From the NCBI RefSeq assembly GCF_004363245.1, contig NZ_SNYV01000011.1, positions 1,364,001 through 1,428,000 on the forward strand: DNA of 64,000 nucleotides, written 5' to 3'. Below, one piece after another: positions 9,605 through 19,122 of this stretch. Source of the DNA: Sphingobacterium yanglingense. GTDB taxonomy: Bacteria; Bacteroidota; Bacteroidia; Sphingobacteriales; Sphingobacteriaceae. The position numbers were made by a program, and so were the translations under genes. Below the pieces are notes generated by a model. It had not been told where the DNA came from. It searched no databases and saw only the letters and a list, made by a program, of their open reading frames with translations. Position 1 is the first letter of the stretch. Each line of letters opens with the position of its first letter.

Positions 9605-12481
9605 TTATTGATTATTGAAGCGGCTCAGATAATCGAAAAGTCCCTCTTCTGTATCTAGCATTAGCTTCTTACGGAGGCGATAACGACTTACCTCGATAGC
9701 TTTTCCTGTGACATTCAACAGCTGCGAAATTTCCTTGTTGTTAAAGTTGAGGATCAGATAAGCACATAGTCGCAAATCATTTGCAGTAAGACTGGGGTGC
9801 TCCTTTTTTAACCTGGACAAATAATTATTATTGACCTTATCAAAATGCGAGACAAACTGCTCCCAATCCTGGTCTGACCGTTCTGCATTTTTAATAAATT
9901 TGGACATACGTTCCATCACCAAGTAAGGATCCTCATCTCTGTTTTTTAAGGCCGGCCGTAACTCTTCATTCAACGTAGACAAAAGTTTACCACGTTGCAG
10001 AAGATGCATAGTATTGAGTGAAAGCTCTTTGTTTTTATACTGTATTTCGTTGACAAGCTTTTCTTTTTCAAGTTCTCCAATAAGTTGTTGATTCGCTTTA
10101 AGTTCTAGATCATGCAGATACTGTTGATTTTTTAAGATCCGCTCATGTCTTTTATTTAAAAATCGAACAAGATAATAGAGCGCCCCCATTGTCAAAATAA
10201 CATACAATGCTTTAGCAAGTATGGTCAGATACCAAGGAGGGAGAATTTCGAAACTAATAGTCTGTATAGGCGACAGCTGATCGACATTATTTTTGGCGCG
10301 CACCTGAAATTCGTATTTACCCGGAGGAAGATTAAAATAACTTCTTTTTTGCTCCGTACTCCAAAAAGACCAGTCCTTGTCCACTCCTACCAACAATGAG
10401 CTATACGTCACATGATACTCCTGCAGCCCGGGTACTGCATATACAATTTCGATGGCATTGTCAGCGTAATCTATAGGGTGCGAAATGGTTAAATGGTCTT
10501 GCTGCAAGTTAGCTTGAATAAATCCACCGTACAACACTTTTTCAACGGCACCGACTGATTTTACAGACGACACCGATACTCCAAACAAACCATTCCGTTT
10601 TCTAAATTGATCAAAATCAAGCTGAAATAGCCCCTCATAACCTCCAAATAACACCTTATTACTGGAAACAGGATTGATTTTCTCAAAGCCGGCAATCAGA
10701 CGGCCAGTAAGCTCAGGAAAATAGTAAACCTTTACATTTTCCAAACTCCTATTTCCATCGAAATATACAACACCAACTTTCTTTTCATTAACAAACCAAA
10801 TATTTCCATCAGAATCTTCTTCAATATACTGAACTAGCTTGTTACCAAAGATACTATGATAGAAATCAGACTTAACAAATCTATCTCTGTCTGCGCTATA
10901 GGTATAAAGTCCATCTCCTGTTGATACCACCAGCTGTCCCTGAATATGAAACACATAATTGTTCATATCGGAAGGTAGACCATCAGCGGTGTGGTAAGTC
11001 TTAGCGGATCGAAAGTTACCTCCTGAATCGAAATTAATTTTAGTGACTCCACGATAAGGGTGGGACAACCATACCATATTATGGGATGCATCATACCACA
11101 AAAAGCGAGTAGACATCTGTACCTGATCGGTTACCGGATATTCTACAGAAGATGCTACACTATGGAGTCCAAGCCAACTAAGGCCCTGATAAGTTCCAAG
11201 CAAATGGAAACCTACTTTTTGCTTCACTTCTTCGGAAGATAACATCCAGGTGCCCTTACCTTGAACAATTTGACGTAATTGACGCCCCTCAACTTCAGCC
11301 AATCCATTTTCATAAAAAACAAAAAGCTTAGAACCAATCTGTTGAAGATTCCATACCTCGCCTATCCTATCATCCAGTTTTACATACTGCTGATCTTCGT
11401 TCAGCCTCAATAGACCATGTGCTGTCGCCAAATAAAGAGTACCTCCGTAATAGGATGCATCATATATTTTCGTGGGTTGTTGAGTATTGGGCACAATCAT
11501 CTGTAATGGATCATCAACACCAATATAGGCTACACCGACGTCCGTACCAATCCAAATATTATTCATTACATCGGCAGTTACACTCCGAATAGCCCCCATT
11601 TTCAAACCATTGTCCTTGTTTAGTTTCTTTAAGAGGATCCCATGATCATCAATAAGAATAATCTGTCCATCCATTGTGCCTACTGCCCAAACGCCCTTTC
11701 TAAGGCTCCCCACCATATTGACCTTAAGTCCTCGCAACGCACCGGATGCCAACGTTACCCCCGAAATAACTTTTCCATTTTTCAGTAATCGATAACAATC
11801 TCCGTTATGGGTCAGTATCAGGTACTCCTCATTTTCCTGTCGAATCACACCACGGATTCCCTTCGTTTTCCAATCGGGATGTGTACCAAAAACTGTCCAG
11901 CCTCGCTCTGAGTACCGTAACAATCCCTTGGATATATCATGTAGGAGTAGTTCACCATTTTCATGACTTAAAAAATCGACCTTATTCTCAGGATCATAGC
12001 TTTCAAACCCCTCCTCACTATAGATAAGCACCTTTTTATTGGTCTGAAAAAATAACTTCCCTTGGAAACTATGGATCGACCATACATCTTCAAAATAACG
12101 ATCCTCTTCAGGAAGAGAATTCAGCAGGGACACATAACACAAGTTGCCGTCTGGACCAATTTCAAAATAGCCTATTTCATCTTGAGCTCCAACATAAATT
12201 CGATTCAAATTCGAATCAATATGTATACTTCTAACAATCGTTTTATTAGGTGTCTGAAATAGTTTCCAAACGGCACCATCATACACCAGTAGTCCTTCGT
12301 TGTTCGCAACATAAACTCGTCCATAAGCATCCAATTCGACTTCCCAATTCTGTAATCCAGCATGGTAATCGTAACTCATAAAGGCCTTAACTTTGGGCGT
12401 CAATATCTGAGCCATGGCAATAGTGCTGATCATAAAGAACAGTGCCGCAACGCTAGATATAATCACCCTAAAAAACATCAT
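9605..12481 (-). CDS. Membrane-spanning beta-propeller / Y_Y_Y / LuxR-like HTH regulator
   Basis: This 958-residue one-component sensor-regulator has a signal peptide ending near AMAQ and a long periplasmic ligand-sensor region of two-component-regulator propeller repeats (about 30-640; for example GRVYVANNEGLLVYDG and NNIWIGTDVGVAYIG). A Y_Y_Y (triple tyrosine) domain follows at about 690-755, then one membrane helix near 765-785. The cytoplasmic part is a coiled-coil of about 95 residues and a C-terminal LuxR/GerE-like HTH (LTANDLRLCAYL, NNKEISQLLNVT). It has the sensor half of a hybrid two-component system but no kinase. It is divergent from susC-susD-GH16, so it is very likely that locus's activator, sensing a beta-glucan oligosaccharide. 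Confidence 0.85.
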   Translation of the reverse strand: MMFFRVIISSVAALFFMISTIAMAQILTPKVKAFMSYDYHAGLQNWEVELDAYGRVYVANNEGLLVYDGAVWKLFQTPNKTIVRSIHIDSNLNRIYVGAQDEIGYFEIGPDGNLCYVSLLNSLPEEDRYFEDVWSIHSFQGKLFFQTNKKVLIYSEEGFESYDPENKVDFLSHENGELLLHDISKGLLRYSERGWTVFGTHPDWKTKGIRGVIRQENEEYLILTHNGDCYRLLKNGKVISGVTLASGALRGLKVNMVGSLRKGVWAVGTMDGQIILIDDHGILLKKLNKDNGLKMGAIRSVTADVMNNIWIGTDVGVAYIGVDDPLQMIVPNTQQPTKIYDASYYGGTLYLATAHGLLRLNEDQQYVKLDDRIGEVWNLQQIGSKLFVFYENGLAEVEGRQLRQIVQGKGTWMLSSEEVKQKVGFHLLGTYQGLSWLGLHSVASSVEYPVTDQVQMSTRFLWYDASHNMVWLSHPYRGVTKINFDSGGNFRSAKTYHTADGLPSDMNNYVFHIQGQLVVSTGDGLYTYSADRDRFVKSDFYHSIFGNKLVQYIEEDSDGNIWFVNEKKVGVVYFDGNRSLENVKVYYFPELTGRLIAGFEKINPVSSNKVLFGGYEGLFQLDFDQFRKRNGLFGVSVSSVKSVGAVEKVLYGGFIQANLQQDHLTISHPIDYADNAIEIVYAVPGLQEYHVTYSSLLVGVDKDWSFWSTEQKRSYFNLPPGKYEFQVRAKNNVDQLSPIQTISFEILPPWYLTILAKALYVILTMGALYYLVRFLNKRHERILKNQQYLHDLELKANQQLIGELEKEKLVNEIQYKNKELSLNTMHLLQRGKLLSTLNEELRPALKNRDEDPYLVMERMSKFIKNAERSDQDWEQFVSHFDKVNNNYLSRLKKEHPSLTANDLRLCAYLILNFNNKEISQLLNVTGKAIEVSRYRLRKKLMLDTEEGLFDYLSRFNNQ

Positions 12482-12520
12482 TCAGAAACAACAATTGATA
12501 ATCAACACTTTACACAAAAC

Positions 12521-12538
12521 TGTAGTGCTTTTGTAGTG
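12521..12538. promoter_or_regulatory. Candidate operator: TGTAGTG direct repeats at 11-bp period
   Basis: TGTAGTG occurs at 12521-12527 and again at 12532-12538, a start-to-start distance of 11 bp, about one helical turn. A third partial copy, TTGTAGAA, begins at 12567 and overlaps the putative -33 region of the susC promoter. The site lies between the divergent regulator and transporter genes, where a LuxR-type HTH protein would be expected to bind. Binding itself is inferred. Confidence 0.4.
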
Positions 12539-12541
12539 ATT

Positions 12542-12549
12542 CAAATTTA
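12542..12549 (-). promoter_or_regulatory. -7 element of the propeller/HTH regulator gene
   Basis: On the minus strand this reads TAAATTTG, an exact TANNTTTG match, 60 bp upstream of the ATG at 12481. The TGTAGTG repeats lie just downstream of it, within the predicted leader, which could permit autoregulation. No clear -33 element is visible. Confidence 0.45.
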
Positions 12550-12565
12550 ATAAAATACTTATAAA

Positions 12566-12598
12566 ATTGTAGAATATAACCAAGGTAATACATCTTTG
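12566..12598 (+). promoter_or_regulatory. Promoter of the susC-susD-GH16 operon
   Basis: ATTG at 12566-12569 and CATCTTTG at 12591-12598 are separated by 21 bp. They fit the Bacteroidota arrangement TTTG-N19-21-TANNTTTG, with one mismatch in each half. The predicted start near 12603 leaves a leader of about 110 nt before the ATG at 12713. The imperfect match is consistent with an activator-dependent promoter. Confidence 0.5.
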
Positions 12599-12712
12599 CA
12601 GATGTTGACGTATGCAGCATATGATCCTGTGTCTTATTTGACCTGATCGTGCGCCGTAACCTGCAAAACAGATTACACAAAAAATTATGTCATTAAATCA
12701 AATTACAAATCT

Positions 12713-15685
12713 ATGAGGTCACATCACCTATCTTTATTAGTGCTCTTCCTCTGCGTTAGCCTTAATTCATGGGCTCAGCAGCGCACTTACCAAGGCACTG
12801 TCAAGGAAGCTTCTACCGGTAGCCCTATTGCAGGTGCAACGGTTCAGATTGTGGGCAAGCGTCAAAGTACTTCCTCTGATCGAAATGGTCAATTTAGCAT
12901 CGAAGCTAATTCTACTGATATTCTACGGCTCACATCAGTCGGATGGAAAACAGTGACCGAGACACTAGGCAATCAACAGACTCTGCTTTTTCAATTGGAA
13001 CCCGATGAGACCTCTCTTGGAGAAATTGTGGTCGTCGGCTATGGTACCCAACGAAAGTCTGATGTCACTGGATCGGTATCTACGATACAAGTCGACAAAG
13101 CAACCGCAATGGCTACAACCAATGTCAATGAAATGCTGAGGGGGCAGGCCCCAGGTGTTCAGGTCACCCTACAAAGTCCGAGACCTGGAGGCAATAGTAG
13201 TGTCCTCATACGTGGCACAAAATCTATCCAAGGTGGCAATTCGCCACTATATGTATTGGATGGCTATCCCATCGATGATATCAATCAAGTAAACCCGGAA
13301 GACATCGCATCTCTAGAAGTACTAAAGGATGCCTCTTCGCAAGCCATCTATGGAGCGAGAGCCTCAAATGGAGTGATCTTGATCACCACAAAAAAAGGAA
13401 CAGCTGGTCAAAGTCGCATCAGTTATAGTGGTTATTTAACCACACAGAAGCTCTCTAAAAACTTTGATCTGTATTCTCCTCAGGAGTTTGCACAGCTACG
13501 GAGAGAGGCTTGGAGAGCAAAAAATGCGCCCACCTTCGATTATCCTGAAGACCGCGAAATGTTTGACGATTTTGAACTAGAGGCACTCAAAAACAACACT
13601 TACGCCGATTGGGAAAAACTTGTATTACGCAATGCACTGATCCAGAATCATTCCATTGGATTTTCTGGAGGAACAGACAAAACTAAGGTGTACACCAATG
13701 CTACCTACTTCAAAAATAGAGGATTAATCATCGGTTCGGATTATGAACGGCTATCCCTACGTAATAACCTTAGCCATTCTTTGAATGATAAGTTGACATT
13801 TGAATCAAATATCACTTTCAATATCGACAAACAAGACATTGAGTCTAGCGGGCTAAACGTCATCAGTCTTTCTCCTCTAGCAAAACCGTTTGATGAGAAC
13901 GGCGAATTGGTAAAATACCCATTAGGACCCAATAGTCTAACCATAAACCCATTATGGAACCTAAGGGAGTCTACTAATGAAAGGAAGACCAACCTTCTCA
14001 ATCTCAACCTAGCGCTTAATTACCAAATTGCGCCAGGATTAAAATATAGATTAAATACGTTATTGGCTAGAGATGCCGGAGAAAAAGGAACTTACCTCAC
14101 GAGACTGCATTCGGCAGGATCCAATACCAATGGCTCAGCCTCAATCGTGGACAACAAACGTCGGGAATATCTGATTGAGAATATTCTGACCTATGAAAAA
14201 ACTTTCAATGACATCCATCAATTGGACCTAACGGCGGTACAAAGTGTGAATGAAATCAACTATACCACGACCAATATGACTGGCACCAATTTTCCGAATG
14301 ATATTTTAGGTTATCATGGTATTTCGGATGCACTCAATAAAAACACCATTCGTACAGAGACAAAACGAAACATAGCCTCTTTTATGGGACGCGTACGTTA
14401 TGGTCTCTTGGACAAATACCTATTCAGCGCTACAGCACGATATGATGGTTCGTCTGTATTTGCAGAAAATGAAAAATGGGGCATCTTTCCTGCGGCTTCT
14501 TTTGCCTGGAAAGCACACAACGAACCCTTCATTCAGAATATTTCAGCAATCAATGAGTTAAAAGCCAGAGTCAGCTACGGATCGGTAGGTAATCAGGCTA
14601 TAGCACCTTATCAAACGTTAGGGACTGTAGGGTCAAACCCCTATATATTCGGTAACGAAATTGTAGGGGGTAATATAACAGGCTCAAATCTTCCAAATCC
14701 ATTTCTCACCTGGGAAACCTCTACGACATTCAATGCGGGTATTGATTTTGCACTATTGAACAATAGAATAACCGGAACCTTTGAATACTACAACACCCAA
14801 ACCAAAGACTTGCTCGTTGACATTTCCTTGGCTGGAGGAACAGGATTCTCTTCTACAATTACAAATGGAGGAAAAAGCGAAAACAAGGGTATTGAATTGG
14901 CTTTGACAGGTCACCTCATCCGTAAAGAAGGCTTAAATTGGTCTATCACCACGATGTTTTCTCGCAATAGAAACAAAATACTCGAAACAGGAATATATGA
15001 TATCAATGGAGAAGCAAAGGATGATATTGCCCGCTATCGATTTGTAGGACAACCTATCAATGTTATCTATGAAAAGAAATTTGATGGTATCTTCCAATCA
15101 GAAGAGGAAATCAAAGCGTCAGCACAGGCCACCCAAAATGTAATTATGCCTGGATCTATCCGCGTAATCGACAAAAATGGAGATGGCAAGATTGACGATC
15201 AAGATAACTTCGTATTTGCTCAAGATCCCAAATGGATCGGTTCATTTTCAACAACTCTACAATACAAAAGCTTTGATCTCTATGCCGATCTATATGTTGT
15301 CCATGGAGCGACAAAACTAAATCCTTACCTCGCTCAATATGAAACAGGAGGATCGTTACAAGGTATTCTCAATGGAATAAAAATTCCATATTGGACTCCC
15401 GAAAATCCATCGTCGGAATATCCTCGCCCATACCGTGATACCCAAAGTCACCTCTATTCGTTGGCTGTACAGGATGCCTCCTATATCAGGCTACGTACAG
15501 TGACACTAGGTTACACTCTACCCAATATGTGGAGCTCAAAACTAAAAGTAAACAACCTGAGATTTTACGTAATGGCAAATAACCTATTCACAATAACAGA
15601 CTATAAATCATACAGTCCAGAAGTAAACCCAGACTCTTACCCAGATGCAAAAGCGTTTACAGCAGGACTTAAATTTGACTTTTAG
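12713..15685 (+). CDS. susC-like: SusC/RagA TonB-linked outer-membrane transporter (glucan locus)
   Basis: This 990-residue TonB-dependent transporter has a signal peptide ending near SWAQQ. A carboxypeptidase-like regulatory domain covers about 25-100, followed directly by the SusC box GEIVVVGYGTQRKSDVTGSV. The plug carries LYVLDGYPIDDINQ and DIASLEVLKDASSQAIYGAR, and the barrel ends in AGLKFDF. Unlike the other two SusC proteins in the window it has no STN domain. This fits the absence of a sigma/FecR pair and the presence of a divergent propeller/HTH regulator. Together with the downstream SusD it should import beta-glucan oligosaccharides released by the GH16 enzyme of the operon. Confidence 0.95.
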   Translation: MRSHHLSLLVLFLCVSLNSWAQQRTYQGTVKEASTGSPIAGATVQIVGKRQSTSSDRNGQFSIEANSTDILRLTSVGWKTVTETLGNQQTLLFQLEPDETSLGEIVVVGYGTQRKSDVTGSVSTIQVDKATAMATTNVNEMLRGQAPGVQVTLQSPRPGGNSSVLIRGTKSIQGGNSPLYVLDGYPIDDINQVNPEDIASLEVLKDASSQAIYGARASNGVILITTKKGTAGQSRISYSGYLTTQKLSKNFDLYSPQEFAQLRREAWRAKNAPTFDYPEDREMFDDFELEALKNNTYADWEKLVLRNALIQNHSIGFSGGTDKTKVYTNATYFKNRGLIIGSDYERLSLRNNLSHSLNDKLTFESNITFNIDKQDIESSGLNVISLSPLAKPFDENGELVKYPLGPNSLTINPLWNLRESTNERKTNLLNLNLALNYQIAPGLKYRLNTLLARDAGEKGTYLTRLHSAGSNTNGSASIVDNKRREYLIENILTYEKTFNDIHQLDLTAVQSVNEINYTTTNMTGTNFPNDILGYHGISDALNKNTIRTETKRNIASFMGRVRYGLLDKYLFSATARYDGSSVFAENEKWGIFPAASFAWKAHNEPFIQNISAINELKARVSYGSVGNQAIAPYQTLGTVGSNPYIFGNEIVGGNITGSNLPNPFLTWETSTTFNAGIDFALLNNRITGTFEYYNTQTKDLLVDISLAGGTGFSSTITNGGKSENKGIELALTGHLIRKEGLNWSITTMFSRNRNKILETGIYDINGEAKDDIARYRFVGQPINVIYEKKFDGIFQSEEEIKASAQATQNVIMPGSIRVIDKNGDGKIDDQDNFVFAQDPKWIGSFSTTLQYKSFDLYADLYVVHGATKLNPYLAQYETGGSLQGILNGIKIPYWTPENPSSEYPRPYRDTQSHLYSLAVQDASYIRLRTVTLGYTLPNMWSSKLKVNNLRFYVMANNLFTITDYKSYSPEVNPDSYPDAKAFTAGLKFDF

Positions 15686-15746
15686 TCGCTAGTGATATCA
15701 AGTTAAATAGACAAAATCATATAGGCATGAATAAAAAACCAATAAG

Positions 15747-17333
15747 ATGAAAAGATTTAAATCATTATATATCGTCGGTGTGGCAGCAATAGTGCTAGCT
15801 AGCTCTTCCTGTAAGAAATACCTAACGGAAGATCCATCGACTTCCTTTTCTGCGAACTTTGTATACAATACCCCCGAAGGACTAGATATGGGTGTTGTAG
15901 CATTGTACAACCTCAATCGTTCATTCTACGAGAACGGTGAGTGGAATTTTGCAGTCCCCTTCTTATTACAAGCCAAAACAGATCTGGTGCTGGGTCGCAC
16001 AGGGGAAGCATCACTTTATAGTACACTTGCTTGGGGAGCCACATTAGGCGACTTCGGAACTACCCGTTACAGCCATTTCTGGAAGACGTACTACAAAATA
16101 ATAGATCGAAGCAACGCCATTATAAAATATGGAGCTGCTGTACAGATGGATGAGAGCAAAAAGAATGAACTACTGGCACAAGCAAGATTTTTCAGAGCTC
16201 ACTCCTACTTTATCCTATATAAATTATTTAATAATATTTATATAACTACAGAACCTACAACCCCTCAAAATGCGGCAAACATCATTACAGATAAGAGTAG
16301 TAAGGAAGATATTTTCAAACTGATTGAAGAAGATCTAGATTACGCACGTACGCATTTGAAATGGGAGATTTCTCAACCTGGTAGAGTAACCAAGGGCACA
16401 GCCACCCATGTACTAGCTCAAGTTGCGCTTTGGAAACAGGATAACCAGAAGGCCCTAGACTTGGCTAAGGAGGTGATCGGATCAGTACAGCATGCATTAT
16501 TGCCAAGTACTGCGGAGGTGTTCAAGGGCACATTAAACCATAAAGAATCTCTATTTGTTATTCAGTATAAAGCACAGACATTTGGCGGTGGTGTACCCCA
16601 TCGGTTTAACTTTCTTTTGTTGCCTCAATATGGAGCAACTCCGGGTGCGCAATATGACAACACCATGGGTGGACGTGGGGCAGGATTCCTGTTATTGAAT
16701 GATTACTTTAGAGATCTATTGAATCAAGATCCTATGGACGATCGTGCAAAAGGCAGTTACTACATATCTACATTTTATTTTAACAACCCAAGTACATTGC
16801 CTGCAGGCAAAAAAATAGGAGATGTAATCGATACTTATGATGAGATGAGTTCTAATGTAGCCGACCGGAATCTCTTCTATGCACGTTTAAATCCTGGATG
16901 TATCAAATTTGCGAATGAGACAGGTTTGCCCAACGAAGTAGATCAATCTAAAAATATCATGGTCTATAGAGTAGCCGAGACCTATCTAATAGCAGCAGAA
17001 GCTGCCTGGAAACTGGGACTTGATTCGGAAGGGCTCAAATATATCAATGCCATTCGAACACGAGCCAAAGCTGCTCCGATAACAGAACTGACATTAACAT
17101 CAATTTTGGATGAGGACGCTAGAGAGTTGGGTTTTGAAGGACAACGCTGGTACACCCTGAAACGCCTAGGCGTAATGACACAACAAATGACCAAGTATGC
17201 GGGCAATTCGAGAAATGGATTGTACCAGGCCAATGCGCGAACATTGTTTAAAAATCATATGGTCAATTTGCCTATTCCGCAGGCAGAGATGAATTTACTA
17301 GGTCCTAAATACCCACAAAATGATGGTTATTAA
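15747..17333 (+). CDS. susD-like: RagB/SusD family glycan-binding lipoprotein
   Basis: This 528-residue lipoprotein has its lipobox at ASSSC, about residue 22. The SusD fold is indicated by QARFFRAHSYFILYKLFNN near residue 147, KGTATHVLAQVALWK, YLIAAEAAWKLG and the late motif ARELGFEGQRWYTLKR. It ends in the typical NLPIPQAEMN segment. The gene follows susC by 61 bp and overlaps the start of the GH16 gene by 14 bp, so all three are translated from one message. It probably binds beta-1,3-glucan or a mixed-linkage glucan at the cell surface; the specificity is inferred from the enzyme beside it. Confidence 0.93.
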   Translation: MKRFKSLYIVGVAAIVLASSSCKKYLTEDPSTSFSANFVYNTPEGLDMGVVALYNLNRSFYENGEWNFAVPFLLQAKTDLVLGRTGEASLYSTLAWGATLGDFGTTRYSHFWKTYYKIIDRSNAIIKYGAAVQMDESKKNELLAQARFFRAHSYFILYKLFNNIYITTEPTTPQNAANIITDKSSKEDIFKLIEEDLDYARTHLKWEISQPGRVTKGTATHVLAQVALWKQDNQKALDLAKEVIGSVQHALLPSTAEVFKGTLNHKESLFVIQYKAQTFGGGVPHRFNFLLLPQYGATPGAQYDNTMGGRGAGFLLLNDYFRDLLNQDPMDDRAKGSYYISTFYFNNPSTLPAGKKIGDVIDTYDEMSSNVADRNLFYARLNPGCIKFANETGLPNEVDQSKNIMVYRVAETYLIAAEAAWKLGLDSEGLKYINAIRTRAKAAPITELTLTSILDEDARELGFEGQRWYTLKRLGVMTQQMTKYAGNSRNGLYQANARTLFKNHMVNLPIPQAEMNLLGPKYPQNDGY

Positions 17334-18138
17334 AAAGATAAAATATATGCTAACAGGAATCATAGCTTCACTAGCGATGACCTCTTATGCGCAAGAACAA
17401 CAATTTGAAAGCACGCCTACCTGGTCTGAAGAATTTAACTATGAAGGTCGACCTGATAGCTTAAAATGGGAATTTGACTACGGAACTGGTCAACATGGAT
17501 GGGGGAATAATGAGCTACAATATTATGTGAATACTGCTCAAAATATCATGGTCAGTAACGGTACCTTAAAAATTCATGCAATCCACGAGGCAACAAACGG
17601 TATGGCGTATTCTTCGTCCAAAATCAAAACACTCGGAAAAAATGGATTCAAATATGGACGTATCGAGGTATCAGCGAAGGTTCCACCTCAAGTGGGAACT
17701 TGGCCTGCGGTATGGATGATGCCAGTACACAATACCTATGGTGGATGGCCTAGATCAGGAGAAATAGATATCGTAGAACATGTCGGTTATGACCCAAAAC
17801 AATTGCATATCACTGTTCATACGTTAGATTATAACGGTATGAACAACAATCAGAAAGGAAGTAACACATATGTTGAAAAGGCAATATCAGAGTTCAATAC
17901 CTATCGTATAGACTGGACAGAAGAGGGAATCACGGGTTATATCAATGACAAAAAGGTGTATGAATATCCCAATACGGGAAAAGGCTACACCTCTTGGCCT
18001 TTTGATCAAGAGTTTTACTTGATCGTAAACCTTGCCGTTGGAGGTGATTGGGGAGGCCGAAAAGGTGTTGAAAACGAAACCTTCCCCGCAACATTTGAAG
18101 TGGATTATATTCGCTACTACCCGTTAAAATCCAAGTAA
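17320..18138 (+). CDS. Glycoside hydrolase family 16, laminarinase-like endo-beta-glucanase
   Basis: This 272-residue secreted enzyme has a signal peptide of about 24 residues (ends SYAQ) and a single GH16 domain. The active-site motif is GEIDIVEHVG, placing the nucleophile at Glu148, the assisting Asp at 150 and the acid/base at Glu153. Flanking signatures (WSEEFN, GNNELQYYV, GRIEVSAKVP, GTWPAVWMMP, WPFDQEFYLIVNLAVGGDWGG) match the laminarinase/lichenase branch that hydrolyses internal beta-1,3 (or 1,3-1,4) bonds. The start overlaps the end of susD by 14 bp; a second possible ATG lies at 17347. No lipobox is visible, so the enzyme is probably periplasmic or released. It is the only hydrolase in the locus, so oligosaccharide trimming must occur elsewhere. 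Confidence 0.93.
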   Translation: MMVIKKIKYMLTGIIASLAMTSYAQEQQFESTPTWSEEFNYEGRPDSLKWEFDYGTGQHGWGNNELQYYVNTAQNIMVSNGTLKIHAIHEATNGMAYSSSKIKTLGKNGFKYGRIEVSAKVPPQVGTWPAVWMMPVHNTYGGWPRSGEIDIVEHVGYDPKQLHITVHTLDYNGMNNNQKGSNTYVEKAISEFNTYRIDWTEEGITGYINDKKVYEYPNTGKGYTSWPFDQEFYLIVNLAVGGDWGGRKGVENETFPATFEVDYIRYYPLKSK

Positions 18139-18160
18139 AACAGATCTACCAATATAAGAA

Positions 18161-18220
18161 AAGACGTCATTGCCACTACCGGATTTAAATAACGTAACTC
18201 AGGTAGTACAATGGCGTCTT
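18161..18220 (+). terminator. Imperfect hairpin after the GH16 operon
   Basis: The arm AAGACGTCATTGCCACTACC at 18161-18180 pairs with 18202-18220 (ending AATGGCGTCTT) with small interruptions, around a 21-nt AT-rich loop. It lies 22 bp after the GH16 stop. The 3' flank is CCTTTAAG rather than a clean T tract, so termination strength is uncertain. Confidence 0.45.
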
Positions 18221-18342
18221 CCTTTAAGCTATGGCCTTGTACGAATTCTACTAGCAGAAACATTAATATTACAGAGGAAAATCAAATCACGTATCCAAAA
18301 TTGATTAACTTGTAAACATTAATTCAAATGACGCTTGTAGAT

Positions 18343-18906
18343 ATGACGAAATTCTTTTTTGTACTATTGATGGTCTGTAGTGTCCATACATTTGGCCAGA
18401 CTCTAAAAATCACACCGAATGGTTTTGTGGACAGACGAGATAGCTCCAAAAAATACATAATCCTAGATTTCCCAAATATTTCAAAACGGGAGCTTTTTAA
18501 GGAGACCATCAAATATATCAATGCAAATTATGAGCATCCTGAAGAAATCACAAATCTACTAAACGACGAACAGATTGTAATTACTGATTTCGAATTGATA
18601 AAAGTGAATGCTGGCTTTTTAGGAGGTGGTAGTATCGATCTACAGTATTACTACAAATATGATTTACAGTTTAAGGATGGTAAAATTCGCTTCGACCCAA
18701 AGTTTGATTTTCTGAAGTATTGGGATTCCAATACAATTATAAGTTTGATAGGAGAGCGATCCTTCGCTGCAGGAGCTACAGGATTATTTAATCGTAAGGG
18801 AAAAGCGACCAATGATAAAATGGTTCAGGCAGTTGAAGACAAAACCAATGCGTTTATACAATCGCTAAAGGAAAGGATAAATTCGCTAAATGATAGTAAC
18901 TGGTAA
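18343..18906 (+). CDS. Secreted DUF4468-like (TBP-like fold) protein
   Basis: A short exported protein of about 187 residues begins with a signal peptide ending near HTFGQ. After it, the segment GFVDRRDSSKKYIILDFPNISKRELFKETIKYI resembles the start of DUF4468, a domain with a TBP-like fold common in Bacteroidota but without known function. The C-terminal part is a basic/acidic helix (DKMVQAVEDKTNAFIQSLKERI). I chose the ATG at 18343 because it gives a cleaner signal peptide; an ATG five codons upstream at 18328 is possible. It stands alone between the glucan operon and the GHKL ATPase gene, with no sign of cotranscription. Confidence 0.65.
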   Translation: MTKFFFVLLMVCSVHTFGQTLKITPNGFVDRRDSSKKYIILDFPNISKRELFKETIKYINANYEHPEEITNLLNDEQIVITDFELIKVNAGFLGGGSIDLQYYYKYDLQFKDGKIRFDPKFDFLKYWDSNTIISLIGERSFAAGATGLFNRKGKATNDKMVQAVEDKTNAFIQSLKERINSLNDSNW

Positions 18907-19122
18907 TAATTTTTAGGGTTAGCCCAACAGTGCTAGAAATTCCGTCCAATACGTTCAGAAAAATCATCCACTCTTCAGCAAAGTACAATGAACCTGCACA
19001 CCTTACCCTACTTATCGGACAATCTAACTAACCAAAGAGATCAAGGAAGTGATAGCGCTTTTTGGGTCGATATGAGAAGCTACAAGATGAAATATAAACA
19101 TACAATTTTGTATTTTTAGAAC

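Noticed and set aside
19013..19033. CTAACTAACCAAAG, resembling the GGTTAGTTA block of the small-RNA family on the other strand
   Set aside because: None of the rest of the element (5' block or AACGCC hairpin) is present, so a chance match of a short AT-rich motif is likelier.
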